64,000 nucleotides of DNA from contig NZ_FNZG01000005.1 in NCBI RefSeq assembly GCF_900109195.1, positions 1 through 64,000 of the forward strand. Reading direction: 5' to 3'. Position numbers and translations under genes: made by a program. The notes beneath the pieces were generated by a model. The model was not told the DNA's origin. It was given only the letters and a program-made list of their open reading frames with translations, and made no database searches. How positions within the stretch are numbered: position 1 is the stretch's first letter; each line of letters starts with the position of its first letter. Source of the DNA: Pseudooceanicola nitratireducens (lineage in GTDB: Bacteria > Pseudomonadota > Alphaproteobacteria > Rhodobacterales > Rhodobacteraceae). Shown here piece after piece: positions 47,029-55,595 of the stretch.

Positions 47029-47391
47029 TCAGACAAGCATGTAGATATTGCGCAGGGTGTCCGTGATCTCGGCCGTGCCGGTCCAGCCGGCGGGAAACAG
47101 AACACAGGTGCCGGCGCTGGCTTCGATGACCTCGTCGCTGTCGTCGCGGCGATAGATCACGTGGCCCGCAACGAAATGGCAGAATTCGTCCCGGGGCACG
47201 GAAATCCGCCAGGTGCCGGGGGTGCAGACCCAGACACCGGTTTCCGGCGAATTGCCCGGCCCCTTGTGCAGAAGCCGGCCGGTGGAATGGGACTGACCTT
47301 CGATCATGTCGGGTTGCGGACCCCAGTCGACCAGGTCGTCATAGGTGGTGGCCCCGTGGATATGCGGGGCCGAAGAGGTGAGATCGGTCAT
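47029..47391 (-). CDS. Small cupin protein (DUF861-like), tandem paralogue
   Basis: 120 aa from ATG at 47391, overlapping the glycosyltransferase stop by 4 bases; upstream extension in the same frame is not coding. Shares TTYDDLVDWGPQPDMIEGQS/SHSTGRLLHKGP with the MIEGES/SGKVLHKGP run of the cupin at 46669, plus DEFCHFVAG and a RNIYMLV end. The duplication suggests a hetero-oligomer or two related ligands. Confidence 0.88.
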   Translation of the reverse strand: MTDLTSSAPHIHGATTYDDLVDWGPQPDMIEGQSHSTGRLLHKGPGNSPETGVWVCTPGTWRISVPRDEFCHFVAGHVIYRRDDSDEVIEASAGTCVLFPAGWTGTAEITDTLRNIYMLV

Positions 47392-48671
47392 GCGTCCCCC
47401 GCAAGCTCGACCAGCAGGCGGGCTGCCTTTTCCTGGCCGTTCTGGGATTGCATGTGTTCGGACGTGGTCTTCAGACGGGCGGCGATCTCGGGGTCTGTCA
47501 GGCAGGCCTCGATCTTCGCGATCATCTCTTCGTCGGTCCAGTCGTAGCGTTCCGAGCGGAAGCCATGGCCGGTTTCCTGCACCCGCATCGCATTGTCGTG
47601 GCCGTCCCAGACATAGGACATGATGATCGCGGGCTTGCCGAAATACAGGCATTCCGTGAACGAGTTGTTGCCGCCGTGGTGGATCACCGCATCGACCTGC
47701 GGAATGACCGAGGGCTGCGGGAACCAGCTGCCGATGATCACGTTGTCGGGCAGGTCGGAATATTCCGCCTCGTAATCGCCGACGTTGACCAGCGCCCGGT
47801 AACGCGACTTGCCGATCAGGGTGATCAGCCGTTTCAGCAGATCCGTGTCGCCCGCGCCAAGTGACCCGAAGGACACGTAAAGCAGCGGCCCGTCGTTGTT
47901 CGCCTTGAAGGTCGGCACCTCGTAGGGTTCGTCCTGGCGGACACAGCCTTCGAGATACTGGAACTTGGCCGGATCCAGCGGTTCAGAGCGTTTGTATTTC
48001 GCCTGCTCGGGGTACAGCAGCAGGTTCATGTAGGGCGAGGCCTCGAAGAACTGGCCAAGGGGATAGGGGTCTTCACCGTTCTCGGCCAGGAAGGCGTTGA
48101 AGTCGTCGTGCAGCGGCTTCACCACCTCGTTGAATTTGGCGCGGAAGGCCTTGTGCCCCTCGGTGTCGTTTTCCGACATGCCCGACAGATGAGGCGGGAT
48201 GGCGTCATCCTCGATCTCGTTTTCCGAACAGGAAATGATCCGCACCCAGGGCACGCCGTGCTGCTTGATCGCCGGGAACAGGATCACGTTGTCGACGGAA
48301 ATCACGTCGGGTTTCACTTCGGCCAGGATGCCGGGCAGGTCCTTCTGGGCCCATTTCGCGCTGTCCACGATCGCTTCCCAGCATTCCTTGACGTAGTTGT
48401 CGATCTGGTCGATCGGCGCCTTGCGGAAGTTGGGGATGTGGCCGTTGATGAAGTCTTCCCAGAACTTGGCCATCTGTTCGGCGGGCATGGGTTCGGACAG
48501 GTTCACCGGGTGCGCCTCGAACCCGTAGCCCTTGTAGACATCGACAAAGCCCGGATCGGACAGGAACACGGCCTTGTGGCCCATGCGTTCCACGGCCTGC
48601 GCGATGCCGACGGAATTCAGCGCGGGGCCAAAGGCGGCCTCGGGGAAGAAGGCAAAGGTCTTTTGCGTCAT
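47388..48671 (-). CDS. GT1-family glycosyltransferase (UGT/MGT-like)
   Basis: 427 aa from ATG at 48671 after AGGAGAGAGATC. GT-B fold: N-terminal FPEAAFGPALNSVGIAQ with acceptor-side residues, C-terminal nucleotide-sugar motif SWFPQPSVIPQ (315-325), HHGGNNS (331-337) and WDGHDN (355-360) in place of the usual DQ. Such enzymes transfer a sugar from UDP- or TDP-sugar to a small acceptor. No lipid-anchoring or membrane segment is seen. Its operon supplies a kinase and uridylyltransferase able to make the donor. Paralogous to the protein at 53793. Confidence 0.93.
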   Translation of the reverse strand: MTQKTFAFFPEAAFGPALNSVGIAQAVERMGHKAVFLSDPGFVDVYKGYGFEAHPVNLSEPMPAEQMAKFWEDFINGHIPNFRKAPIDQIDNYVKECWEAIVDSAKWAQKDLPGILAEVKPDVISVDNVILFPAIKQHGVPWVRIISCSENEIEDDAIPPHLSGMSENDTEGHKAFRAKFNEVVKPLHDDFNAFLAENGEDPYPLGQFFEASPYMNLLLYPEQAKYKRSEPLDPAKFQYLEGCVRQDEPYEVPTFKANNDGPLLYVSFGSLGAGDTDLLKRLITLIGKSRYRALVNVGDYEAEYSDLPDNVIIGSWFPQPSVIPQVDAVIHHGGNNSFTECLYFGKPAIIMSYVWDGHDNAMRVQETGHGFRSERYDWTDEEMIAKIEACLTDPEIAARLKTTSEHMQSQNGQEKAARLLVELAGDA

Positions 48672-48691
48672 TGATCTCTCTCCTGTTGGTC

Positions 48692-48719
48692 GCCGCCCTC
48701 GGGCGGGCGGCTGTTTTTT
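48692..48719 (+). terminator. Intrinsic-terminator-like hairpin on the antisense strand
   Basis: GCCGCCC (48692-48698) pairs with GGGCGGC (48705-48711), then TGTTTTTT. It reads as a terminator on the plus strand, yet all genes here run leftwards. In the leftward message the same stem lies between the potA-like and glycosyltransferase genes. Confidence 0.6.
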
Positions 48720-48735
48720 GGCGGTTGATGCGGGG

Positions 48736-49800
48736 TCACGCCTTGAAGACGCGGGTGTCCTTGGCGGCCCAGCCGATGCTGAGCGTGCTGCCCTCGGACA
48801 GGGGTGTGTCGTCGACATCCTGCGCGGTCAGGCGCACCAGGATGGGCTGGGCAGCCAGGTCGGTCTTCAGGTGCAATTGCAGGTCCAGCCCCTGGTAGGC
48901 GGTGGCGACGACGGTGCCGGTGACGGTGTTGTCAAAGCCTTCCGCCCCGATCTTCAGCCGTTCGGGCCGGATCGCGATGGACACGGGATCGCCGGCGGCG
49001 ATGCCCTGCGGGCGCGGGGCGTGGATCGGCTGGCCACTGGCGGCGCGCAGCCCGTCGGCCTCGGCCACACCGTCGATGAAGTTCATCGTGCCGATGAAAT
49101 CCGCGGCATAGCGGCTTTGGGGGTGTTCATAGATCTCGTGCGGGGTGCCGCATTGCAGCAGCGTCCCGTCCTTGAGGATCGCGACGCGGTCGGCCATCAC
49201 CAGCGCCTCTTCCTGGTCGTGGGTCACGACGATGAAGGTGATACCGAATTCCGACTGGATGCGCTTCAGCTCAAGCTGCATTTCGCCGCGCAGCTTCTTG
49301 TCCAGCGCGCCAAGCGGTTCGTCCAGCAACAGAAGGCGCGGGCGTTTCACCAGCGCGCGGCCCAGGGCGACCCTCTGGCGCTGGCCGCCCGACAGCTGGT
49401 CGGGCTTGCGGCGGGCCAGGTGCGACATCTGGATGATCTCCAGCATCTCGTCCACGCGGGTCTTGATCTCGGCCTTGGGAAGGCGGTCCATTTCCAGCCC
49501 GTAGGCGATGTTCTGGGCGATCGTCATATGCGGGAACAGCGCATAGGACTGGAACATCAGGTTGATCGGGCGTCGGTTCGGCGGCAGGCGGGAAATGTCT
49601 TCGCCGCCCAGCAGGATCTGCCCCGAGCTGGGGGTCTCGAACCCGGCCAGCATGCGCAGCAGGGTGGTCTTGCCGCTGCCCGATGCACCGAGCAGGGCGA
49701 AGAATTCGTTTTCCTGGATATCGAGGTCCAGATGCGCCACGGCCCGTGCGGATCCGTAGTATTTCTGGATATCCTTGAGAGACAACAGGGCTTGGGTCAT
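48736..49800 (-). CDS. ABC transporter ATPase, spermidine/putrescine type (PotA-like)
   Basis: 354 aa. Walker A GASGSGKT at 38-45, Q-loop in LMFQSYALFPHMT, signature LSGGQ at 136-140, Walker B LLLLDEP at 156-162 and a C-terminal TOBE domain (from about 280), the usual architecture of PotA/iron/sulfate-type importers. It drives uptake through the two permeases encoded upstream. Overlaps the inner permease gene by 4 bases. Confidence 0.94.
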   Translation of the reverse strand: MTQALLSLKDIQKYYGSARAVAHLDLDIQENEFFALLGASGSGKTTLLRMLAGFETPSSGQILLGGEDISRLPPNRRPINLMFQSYALFPHMTIAQNIAYGLEMDRLPKAEIKTRVDEMLEIIQMSHLARRKPDQLSGGQRQRVALGRALVKRPRLLLLDEPLGALDKKLRGEMQLELKRIQSEFGITFIVVTHDQEEALVMADRVAILKDGTLLQCGTPHEIYEHPQSRYAADFIGTMNFIDGVAEADGLRAASGQPIHAPRPQGIAAGDPVSIAIRPERLKIGAEGFDNTVTGTVVATAYQGLDLQLHLKTDLAAQPILVRLTAQDVDDTPLSEGSTLSIGWAAKDTRVFKA

Positions 49801-50588
49801 TGGCCGGGCAGACCTCCGCGGTTCAGGCGTTGCGACAGGGCAAGGGCGATGACCGAGACGGCCATGACGATGGTTGCCAGCGCATTGATTTCAGGGGTGA
49901 CGCCGAAACGGATCATGGCGAAGATCTGCATCGGCAGGGTGATCGAGGCGCGACCGGCACCTGCGGTGAAGAAGGCGATGATGAATTCATCGACCGACAG
50001 GGTGAAGGCCAGCAGCGCCCCGGCGATGATCGCCGGCATCATCACCGGGATGACGATGCGGATCATCGTGATCGGGGTCGAGGCCCCGAGGTCGGCCGAG
50101 GCCTCGACGATGGACCAGTCGAAAGTCTTGAGCCGGGCACGCACCACCGAACAGACGAAGGCCAGGTTGAAGACCACGTGGCTGAGGATCACGGTGTGCA
50201 GCCCCATGGTCACGTTCAGCATCGAGAAGAACGACAGCAGGGCGATGGCCAGCACGATGTCGGGGATGATCATCGGGGCAAAGATGATGGTTTCCAGGAA
50301 CCGGCCCTTGCGGCGGCGGATTTCGACCCCGATGGCCAGCAGCGTGCCGAACAGCGTGGCGAAGATCGTCGAGACGACGGCGACCACCAGCGTGTTGAAG
50401 GCGGCTGACATGACGTCGGCATTGCGGAACAGCTCTCCGTACCATTTGACGGAAAATCCGGTCCAGGCGGTCGGTAGCCCGCCGTCATTGAACGACAGCG
50501 CCACAAGGACCGAGATCGGCACGTAAAGAAAGGCGAAGACCGCGGCGAGGATCACAAGCATCAGGCGGGAATTGGCGGTGCGGGCCAT
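49797..50588 (-). CDS. ABC transporter permease, PotC-like
   Basis: 263 aa from ATG at 50588. Six predicted membrane helices. The EAA loop (VEASADLGASTPITMIRIVIPVMMP) contacts the ATPase; FTLSVDEFIIAFF after it is characteristic of polyamine-type permeases (PotC/PotI). One base separates its start from the stop of the other permease gene. Confidence 0.94.
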   Translation of the reverse strand: MARTANSRLMLVILAAVFAFLYVPISVLVALSFNDGGLPTAWTGFSVKWYGELFRNADVMSAAFNTLVVAVVSTIFATLFGTLLAIGVEIRRRKGRFLETIIFAPMIIPDIVLAIALLSFFSMLNVTMGLHTVILSHVVFNLAFVCSVVRARLKTFDWSIVEASADLGASTPITMIRIVIPVMMPAIIAGALLAFTLSVDEFIIAFFTAGAGRASITLPMQIFAMIRFGVTPEINALATIVMAVSVIALALSQRLNRGGLPGQ

Positions 50589-50589
50589 C

Positions 50590-51444
50590 TCAGCTGTCCT
50601 CTCTTTTCGCGCCCGAGGCGCGTTCGCTGGCAAAGGTCTGCAGGGTCAGAAGCCCCATCATGATGGCGATCAGGATCATCGACAGCGCGGCACCGAAGGG
50701 CCAGTCGTTGGCGGTCAGGAACTGCGCGTAGACAAGGTTGCCGATCATCTGGAACTGGCCGCCGCCCAGAAGCGCGGGGGTCACGAAGTTGCCGATGGAC
50801 AGCACGAAGACAAAGACGAAACCGGTGGCGATGCCGGGGAAGGTCAGCGGCACGGTCACCCGCCGGAAGGTCGTCCAGGCCGAGGCCCCCAGGTCCTGAG
50901 ACGCCTCGGCGATCTCGGGGTTCAGCCGCGACAGGGGGGCGTAGCAGGCCAGGATGACGAAGGGCAGGTAGTTGTAGACCAGGCCCACGACCACGGCGCT
51001 TTCGGTATAAAGCAACTTCGGCAATTCGCCGTCGAACCCCAGCCACTGGGCTAGGCCCGTGATCAGCCCTTCGCGGTTCAGCAACACGATCCAGGCATAG
51101 GTCCGCACCAGGTAGTTCGACCAGAAGGGCAGGACGGCGAAGAACAGCAGGATCGGCTGGCGGCGCGCCGGGGCGGCCGCGATGGCAAAGGCCGCGGCAT
51201 AGCCGACGATCACGGCGATCAGCGCCGACAGCCCCGCGATGGCGGCGGATTTCAGGAAGATCCCGGCGTAAAGCGGGTCGAAGACCAGCGCCAGGTTTTC
51301 CAGCGTGAAGGTATATTCGATGCCGCCGTACAGCCCGCGCCGGAAGAAGGCGAGCGCAAGGATCAGCAGGCAGGGGATGACCATGAAGGCGGTCAGCCAT
51401 GCCAGGGCCGGGGCCATCAGGTAAAGCGGTCTGCGGTCTTTCAT
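50590..51444 (-). CDS. ABC transporter permease, PotB-like
   Basis: 284 aa with six membrane helices. EAA loop EIAEASQDLGASAWTTFRRV followed by VPLTFPGIATGFVFVFV and IGNFVTPALLGGG, the PotB/PotH pattern. Forms the channel with the PotC-like protein. Separated from the binding-protein gene by 190 bases holding a long stem-loop. Confidence 0.94.
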   Translation of the reverse strand: MKDRRPLYLMAPALAWLTAFMVIPCLLILALAFFRRGLYGGIEYTFTLENLALVFDPLYAGIFLKSAAIAGLSALIAVIVGYAAAFAIAAAPARRQPILLFFAVLPFWSNYLVRTYAWIVLLNREGLITGLAQWLGFDGELPKLLYTESAVVVGLVYNYLPFVILACYAPLSRLNPEIAEASQDLGASAWTTFRRVTVPLTFPGIATGFVFVFVLSIGNFVTPALLGGGQFQMIGNLVYAQFLTANDWPFGAALSMILIAIMMGLLTLQTFASERASGAKREDS

Positions 51445-51560
51445 GGGTATAGCGTTCCATGCACAGGCCAGGCGCGACCTGCGGTGCGGTGGTGGGGTCC
51501 GGCGGCGGGCGTCGCCCTGGCCGGATCCCCGGTTCTCTGCTCGATTGTCCGTCCGGGTCC

Positions 51561-51620
51561 GGGGTCACGATCCACGCCGAGGCGACAGCGCCCGTGCAGG
51601 GAGGAGGCGATCGTGACCCC
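51561..51620 (-). other. Long stem-loop between binding-protein and permease genes
   Basis: Perfect 12-bp arms GGGGTCACGATC (51561-51572) and GATCGTGACCCC (51609-51620), loop 36 bases, extended by CCGGG/CCCGG pairing outside. It lies 14 bases after the binding-protein stop codon on the leftward transcript. Probably an mRNA-stabilising or partially terminating element that raises binding-protein output. Confidence 0.75.
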
Positions 51621-51634
51621 GCCCGGGCCGGCCC

Positions 51635-52687
51635 TTACTGGGCCGCCTTGATTTCGGACACGGTGCGGGCGTAAAGGCGCTGGCCCTCGCCCACGTCGCG
51701 CAGCTGCTCATAGCTCAGCAGTTGCTCGGCCCCGATGGCCATGTTGGGGAAGCTTTCCAGGAATTCGGCCGAAAGGCTTTCCATCGCGGGCTTGTTCGGC
51801 ACCTTGTAAAGGATGTTCTCGGCCGCCCAGCCGTGGTTCTTCGCATCAAGGATGAAGTCCACGAAGGCATAGGCCGCGTCTTTGTTTTCGGAATTCTTCA
51901 GGATCACCATCGTGTCCACCCAAAGGTCCGAGCCCTCTTCGGGGATGACATATTTGATGTCGGTGTTCTCGGCGATGCCGTAGTTGCACCAGCCGTCCCA
52001 GGCGTGCACCAGCTCGGCCTCGCCGGACACCAATTTGGCGTAGAAGGTGGTGTCGTCATAGGCCAGCAGGGTCTTCTTGGCGTCGATCAGCAGATCGCGC
52101 ACTTCGCCGACTTTCTCGGGGTCGGTTTCGTTGACCGAATAGCCCTTGGCCAGGAAGCCCGCGCCCAGAAGCCAGCGGTCGGTTGCCAGCATGGTGGTCT
52201 TGCCCGACACATCGGCGGCGGGCACCAGCAGGTCATTCCAGCTGTCCGGTGCTTCGGCCAGCAGGTCCGAGCGATAGCACAGGCCGGTCGTGCCCCAGGC
52301 ATAGGGGATCGAGAAGGTGTTGCCCGGATCATGCGCCAGTTCCATCGCCTCGGGGTAGAGGTTCGCGATGTTGGACAGCTTGGAATGATCCAGCGTCTCG
52401 GCCAGGCCCAGGTTGTGCAGCACCTCGGCGAAGGGCGAAGAGACGAAGACCACGTCATACCCCTTGCCCTTGGAGGCGATCAGCTTGCCCATGATTTCTT
52501 CGTTGGTGCCGTGCAGCACCAGTTCAGCCGCGTTGCCGGTGGCGGCGGTATAGCTGTCGATCGCATCTGCGGCCATGTAGCCGTCCCAGTTCGAAACGAC
52601 GAGGCCCTCGGCCTGAACAGCGCCGAGCGTGGCCATCAAGGCAAGCGCGGACAGGCCGGCGGTCGTGAAAGGTTTCGTACCCATCAA
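51635..52687 (-). CDS. ABC transporter substrate-binding protein, PotD-like
   Basis: 350 aa (or 349 from the second ATG). Signal peptide to about AVQA-EG (26), so periplasmic. VSNWDGYMAADAIDSY, GTNEEIMGKL, GYDVVFVSS, SKLSNIANLYPE and SIPYAWGTTG are the conserved stretches of PotD/PotF polyamine receptors. The ligand is therefore probably a di- or polyamine or similar cation; the exact binding residues cannot be assigned without a structure-based alignment. First gene of the leftward operon, with its own promoter at 52766-52795. Confidence 0.94.
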   Translation of the reverse strand: MMGTKPFTTAGLSALALMATLGAVQAEGLVVSNWDGYMAADAIDSYTAATGNAAELVLHGTNEEIMGKLIASKGKGYDVVFVSSPFAEVLHNLGLAETLDHSKLSNIANLYPEAMELAHDPGNTFSIPYAWGTTGLCYRSDLLAEAPDSWNDLLVPAADVSGKTTMLATDRWLLGAGFLAKGYSVNETDPEKVGEVRDLLIDAKKTLLAYDDTTFYAKLVSGEAELVHAWDGWCNYGIAENTDIKYVIPEEGSDLWVDTMVILKNSENKDAAYAFVDFILDAKNHGWAAENILYKVPNKPAMESLSAEFLESFPNMAIGAEQLLSYEQLRDVGEGQRLYARTVSEIKAAQ

Positions 52688-52765
52688 AGTACTCCCTGTT
52701 TGGTTGTCACCCCGGCTTCGTGGCCGAGAAATTGTCGTGGCGGCTATTGCTTGCCGCCTGCCTAA

Positions 52766-52795
52766 ACTGTATTTTTGTGATCAAAAGAACGTCAA
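52766..52795 (-). promoter_or_regulatory. Sigma70-type promoter for the amine operon
   Basis: On the leftward strand TTGACG (52795-52790) and TACAGT (52771-52766) are 18 bases apart, about 80 bases before the binding-protein ATG. The -35 box overlaps the inverted repeat 52783-52815, so a repressor bound there would block it. Confidence 0.65.
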
Positions 52796-52815
52796 TTTGT
52801 ATTTGCTGTTCTTTT
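52783..52815. promoter_or_regulatory. Inverted repeat between potD-like and GntR genes (operator candidate)
   Basis: AAAAGAAC (52783-52790) and GTTCTTTT (52808-52815) with a 17-base AT-rich spacer, in the 164-base divergent region. Arms, spacing and overlap with the promoter suit binding of the GntR regulator encoded next to it. Confidence 0.65.
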
Positions 52816-52851
52816 CAAATTGCCCGCGGCATCCGTGGGGAAATGCATTGA

Positions 52852-53787
52852 TTGGAGAAAAAATTGGCGGGAACCCGGCGCGCCTCTCATCAAAGCCACC
52901 TGGAGCTGGCCAAGCAGATCATCGGCGTCGCCTTTGAAAAGGGGCTGCGGGCGGGCGATCATTTGCCTGAACAGGTCTTTTCCGACGCCTGCGCCGTGTC
53001 GCGAACGCCCATTCGATCCGCTTTCAAGCTGCTGGAATCAAGTCAAATTCTGGAATGGAAGCAGGAGAGGGGGTATTTCCTGGCGCTGGACGCGCCCGAC
53101 GCCATCACCGCCGCCCTGTCCGACCTGGAAGGAGAGGAGGCATCGCTGGCAGACCGCATCCTGGCTGACCGCGCCAACCGCCGCCTGTCGGAAATCCAGT
53201 CGGTCAGCGCGCTTGCCCGCAGATACAGCGCTTCTCGAAGTGCTGTACTATTTGCGCTAAAAGTACTGGCTCGCGAGGGGATCGTCACCCAATTGCCGGG
53301 ACGCGCCTGGGCGTTTCAGCCCATGATCGACTCGCCCCGCGCCCTCAGCGAGAGCTTCGAGATGCGCCTTTCGATGGAGCCTCTGGCCCTTACATCGCCC
53401 GGTTTTGCCCTCGACGGGAAGAAAGCAGGCATCCTGCGCGCCCAGATGGAGGACTTTCTGCTGCTTGATGAGGCAGCGGCGACCTCGGCCCGGTTCCGGC
53501 GGGCGGACAACGACTTTCACATGTTGCTGGCCGAAAGCTCGGCCAACCGGTTCCTGCGCGCGACCCTGATGGCGCATCACCGGCTGCGCATGGCGTCGAA
53601 GACCGGCGGCTCCATCCCCGCCTTCCGCATGCGCAAGGCGATGGAAGAACACCTTGAGATCCTCGACAGCCTGGATCGAAAGCAGAATGACCTTGCCGCG
53701 GATCAGATGATTGTCCATCTGCGCAGGTCCAATATCCGCCGCCCGGAAGCGGCCAATCGCGGCATTTCCCCGCTTCTGAGAGGTTAG
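52852..53787 (+). CDS. GntR-family regulator with two winged-helix domains
   Basis: 311 aa from TTG at 52852; a TTG at 52864 has a better ribosome site (GGAG, 6 bases) and would give 307 aa. Residues 16-78 form a GntR winged helix (LPEQVFSDACAVSRTPIRSA, then a GYFLAL wing). Residues 97-155 form a second one (SEIQSVSALARRYSASRSAV, REGIVTQLPGRAWAF). The rest is an FCD-like helical ligand domain. Two DNA-binding domains in tandem are unusual. Divergent from the amine operon, it most likely regulates it and is co-transcribed with the second glycosyltransferase 5 bases downstream. Confidence 0.9.
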   Translation: MEKKLAGTRRASHQSHLELAKQIIGVAFEKGLRAGDHLPEQVFSDACAVSRTPIRSAFKLLESSQILEWKQERGYFLALDAPDAITAALSDLEGEEASLADRILADRANRRLSEIQSVSALARRYSASRSAVLFALKVLAREGIVTQLPGRAWAFQPMIDSPRALSESFEMRLSMEPLALTSPGFALDGKKAGILRAQMEDFLLLDEAAATSARFRRADNDFHMLLAESSANRFLRATLMAHHRLRMASKTGGSIPAFRMRKAMEEHLEILDSLDRKQNDLAADQMIVHLRRSNIRRPEAANRGISPLLRG

Positions 53788-53792
53788 CCCCC

Positions 53793-55115
53793 GTGAACGC
53801 AACACCGACCATCGCCCTGTTCCCCGAGGCCAGCTTTGGCGCGGCCCTGAACTGTGTGGGCATCGCGCAGGAATTGCGCAAGCGTGGCGCGCGGCCCGTG
53901 TTCATCTGTCACCCGGGCTTTGTCGGGGTCTTCGCGGAATACGGGTTCATGGAATACCATCTGACCCCGAAGCCCGTGCCCGGCGGCCAGACCAACGAAG
54001 CCCGCTGGACGGATTTCGTGAACACCCATCTGCCGCATTTCAACCTTTCCGCCGCTGACCAGCTGACCACCTACGTGGGGCCGACCTGGGATGCCATCGT
54101 CGACACCGCGATCGAGGTCGAGGACAGTCTGCGCGCGGTTCTGGCCCAGATTCGGCCCGATGCGATCCTGCTGGACAACGTCATCATGTTTCCCGCCGTG
54201 GCCGAAGCCGGCTGCCCCTGGGTGCGTGTCGTGTCCTGCGCCGAAACCGAGATCCCCGATCCCGCGGTGCCGCCCTATCTGTCCGGGTTAGATCCGCAGG
54301 ACGATGCGGCCTGCGATGCCTTCCGCGCAGGCTATGCCAGGGCGACGGCGGCGGCGCACAAACGCTATAACGACTTCCGCCGGAAATGCGGCCTGGGCCC
54401 CCTGCCCGAGGCGATCTTTCTTGAGAACTCGGAGGATCTGAACCTGCTGCTGGCCCCTTCGGTGGTGCGTTATGACCGGGAAACCCCCCTGTCCGAGGAT
54501 CGGTTCACCTATCTCGAGGGCTGTGTGCGCAGCGAAAGCCCCTATGAGCTGCCCTATTTCCCCGATGGTGCTGGGCCGCTGGTCTATACCAGTTTCGGAT
54601 CGCTTGGCGCGCTGGACACGGCCCTGATCCAGCGGCTGCTGGACGCCTTCGCCACCTATCCCGCCCGCTTCCTGGTCAACGTAGGCGGCTTCCTGGAAAC
54701 CTATGACCAGGTGCCGGACAATGTGCATCTGGGCGACTGGTTCCCGCAGCCCTCGGTCGTGGCGCAAAGCGATCTGTTTATCCATCACGGCGGCAACAAC
54801 AGTTTCTGCGAGGCGCTGTTTCATGGCGTGCCTTCGCTGGTGATGCCCTATTGCTGGGACGGCCACGACAACGCGCAGCGCACCGATCACGCGGGCCTTG
54901 GCCTTTGGATGGATCGCAGCGACTGGACACCCGAGGAACTGCACCGCGCGCTGGACCAACTGTTGGGGGATGCTGCGCTGAAGGACCGGCTTTCGGGTAT
55001 TTCCACCGAGATGAAGAAACACCCAGGCAACGAGGTCGCCGCTGACGCCGTCATGGCGATGCTGCACCGGTCCCGTGTCGCCCAACCGGCAGGAGCGCTG
55101 AATGACCCCCACTGA
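53793..55115 (+). CDS. GT1-family glycosyltransferase, second paralogue
   Basis: 440 aa with a GTG start. Same layout as the protein at 47388: FPEASFGAALNCVGIAQEL, DWFPQPSVVAQ (315-325), HHGGNNS (331-337) and WDGHDN (355-360). The nucleotide-sugar site is nearly identical, while the N-terminal acceptor half is more divergent, so the two probably use the same donor on different or successive acceptors. Co-transcribed with the GntR gene and overlapping the NTF2-like gene by 14 bases. Confidence 0.93.
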   Translation: MNATPTIALFPEASFGAALNCVGIAQELRKRGARPVFICHPGFVGVFAEYGFMEYHLTPKPVPGGQTNEARWTDFVNTHLPHFNLSAADQLTTYVGPTWDAIVDTAIEVEDSLRAVLAQIRPDAILLDNVIMFPAVAEAGCPWVRVVSCAETEIPDPAVPPYLSGLDPQDDAACDAFRAGYARATAAAHKRYNDFRRKCGLGPLPEAIFLENSEDLNLLLAPSVVRYDRETPLSEDRFTYLEGCVRSESPYELPYFPDGAGPLVYTSFGSLGALDTALIQRLLDAFATYPARFLVNVGGFLETYDQVPDNVHLGDWFPQPSVVAQSDLFIHHGGNNSFCEALFHGVPSLVMPYCWDGHDNAQRTDHAGLGLWMDRSDWTPEELHRALDQLLGDAALKDRLSGISTEMKKHPGNEVAADAVMAMLHRSRVAQPAGALNDPH

Positions 55116-55575
55116 GAACCCTTTCGATCCCGCCGATCCCCTGCGCCACCACCTGTGGGAGCGTCACATCCGCGCCGACATCGACGCCTTCATCGCGGGG
55201 GACTGGGATGAGGTCGCGGATGATTTCGACGAAGCGGCATTTCAGGCGATCGACGCGGCGTTTTCCCCGGATCCCGCCGATTGGACCATCGGTTTTCCGA
55301 CCCTTGCCGCCTATCGCGACCGCTGGCTGGAGATGTCGGCCCAAACCCGCGCCACCGCCGATCCCGACCGTCTGCGCGATGCGATGTTCGCCGGGGTGCG
55401 GCTTGCCCGGATCGACGTCTACGACGGCGACATGGCCATCCTGCACAAGGTCTTTGACGGGGTGACGCCCCTGAAGGACGGGCAGGAAGACCCCTATGCC
55501 TGGCAATCCGTCTTCACCCTGCGGCTGCGCGAGGGCGCGTGGAAGATCACGTCCTTCGTCGGCTACATGGCATAG
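55102..55575 (+). CDS. Small NTF2/SnoaL-like protein
   Basis: 157 aa, no signal peptide or membrane segment. Helical N-terminus (HHLWERHIRADIDAFIAGDWDEVADDF), then a strand-rich second half ending FTLRLREGAWKITSFVGYM, the usual close of NTF2-like domains. These act as small-molecule cyclases, isomerases or binding modules. Family placement is tentative; the coupling with the glycosyltransferase suggests a role in the same pathway. Confidence 0.8.
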   Translation: MTPTENPFDPADPLRHHLWERHIRADIDAFIAGDWDEVADDFDEAAFQAIDAAFSPDPADWTIGFPTLAAYRDRWLEMSAQTRATADPDRLRDAMFAGVRLARIDVYDGDMAILHKVFDGVTPLKDGQEDPYAWQSVFTLRLREGAWKITSFVGYMA

Positions 55576-55595
55576 GTTCGCGGCTAAGGGCAGGG

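Noticed and set aside
47388-55115. Macrolide-type antibiotic inactivation or secondary-metabolite cluster
   Set aside because: GT1 enzymes are used in both, but no synthase (PKS, NRPS, terpene) or efflux gene is present; the neighbours are amine importers and dehydrogenases.
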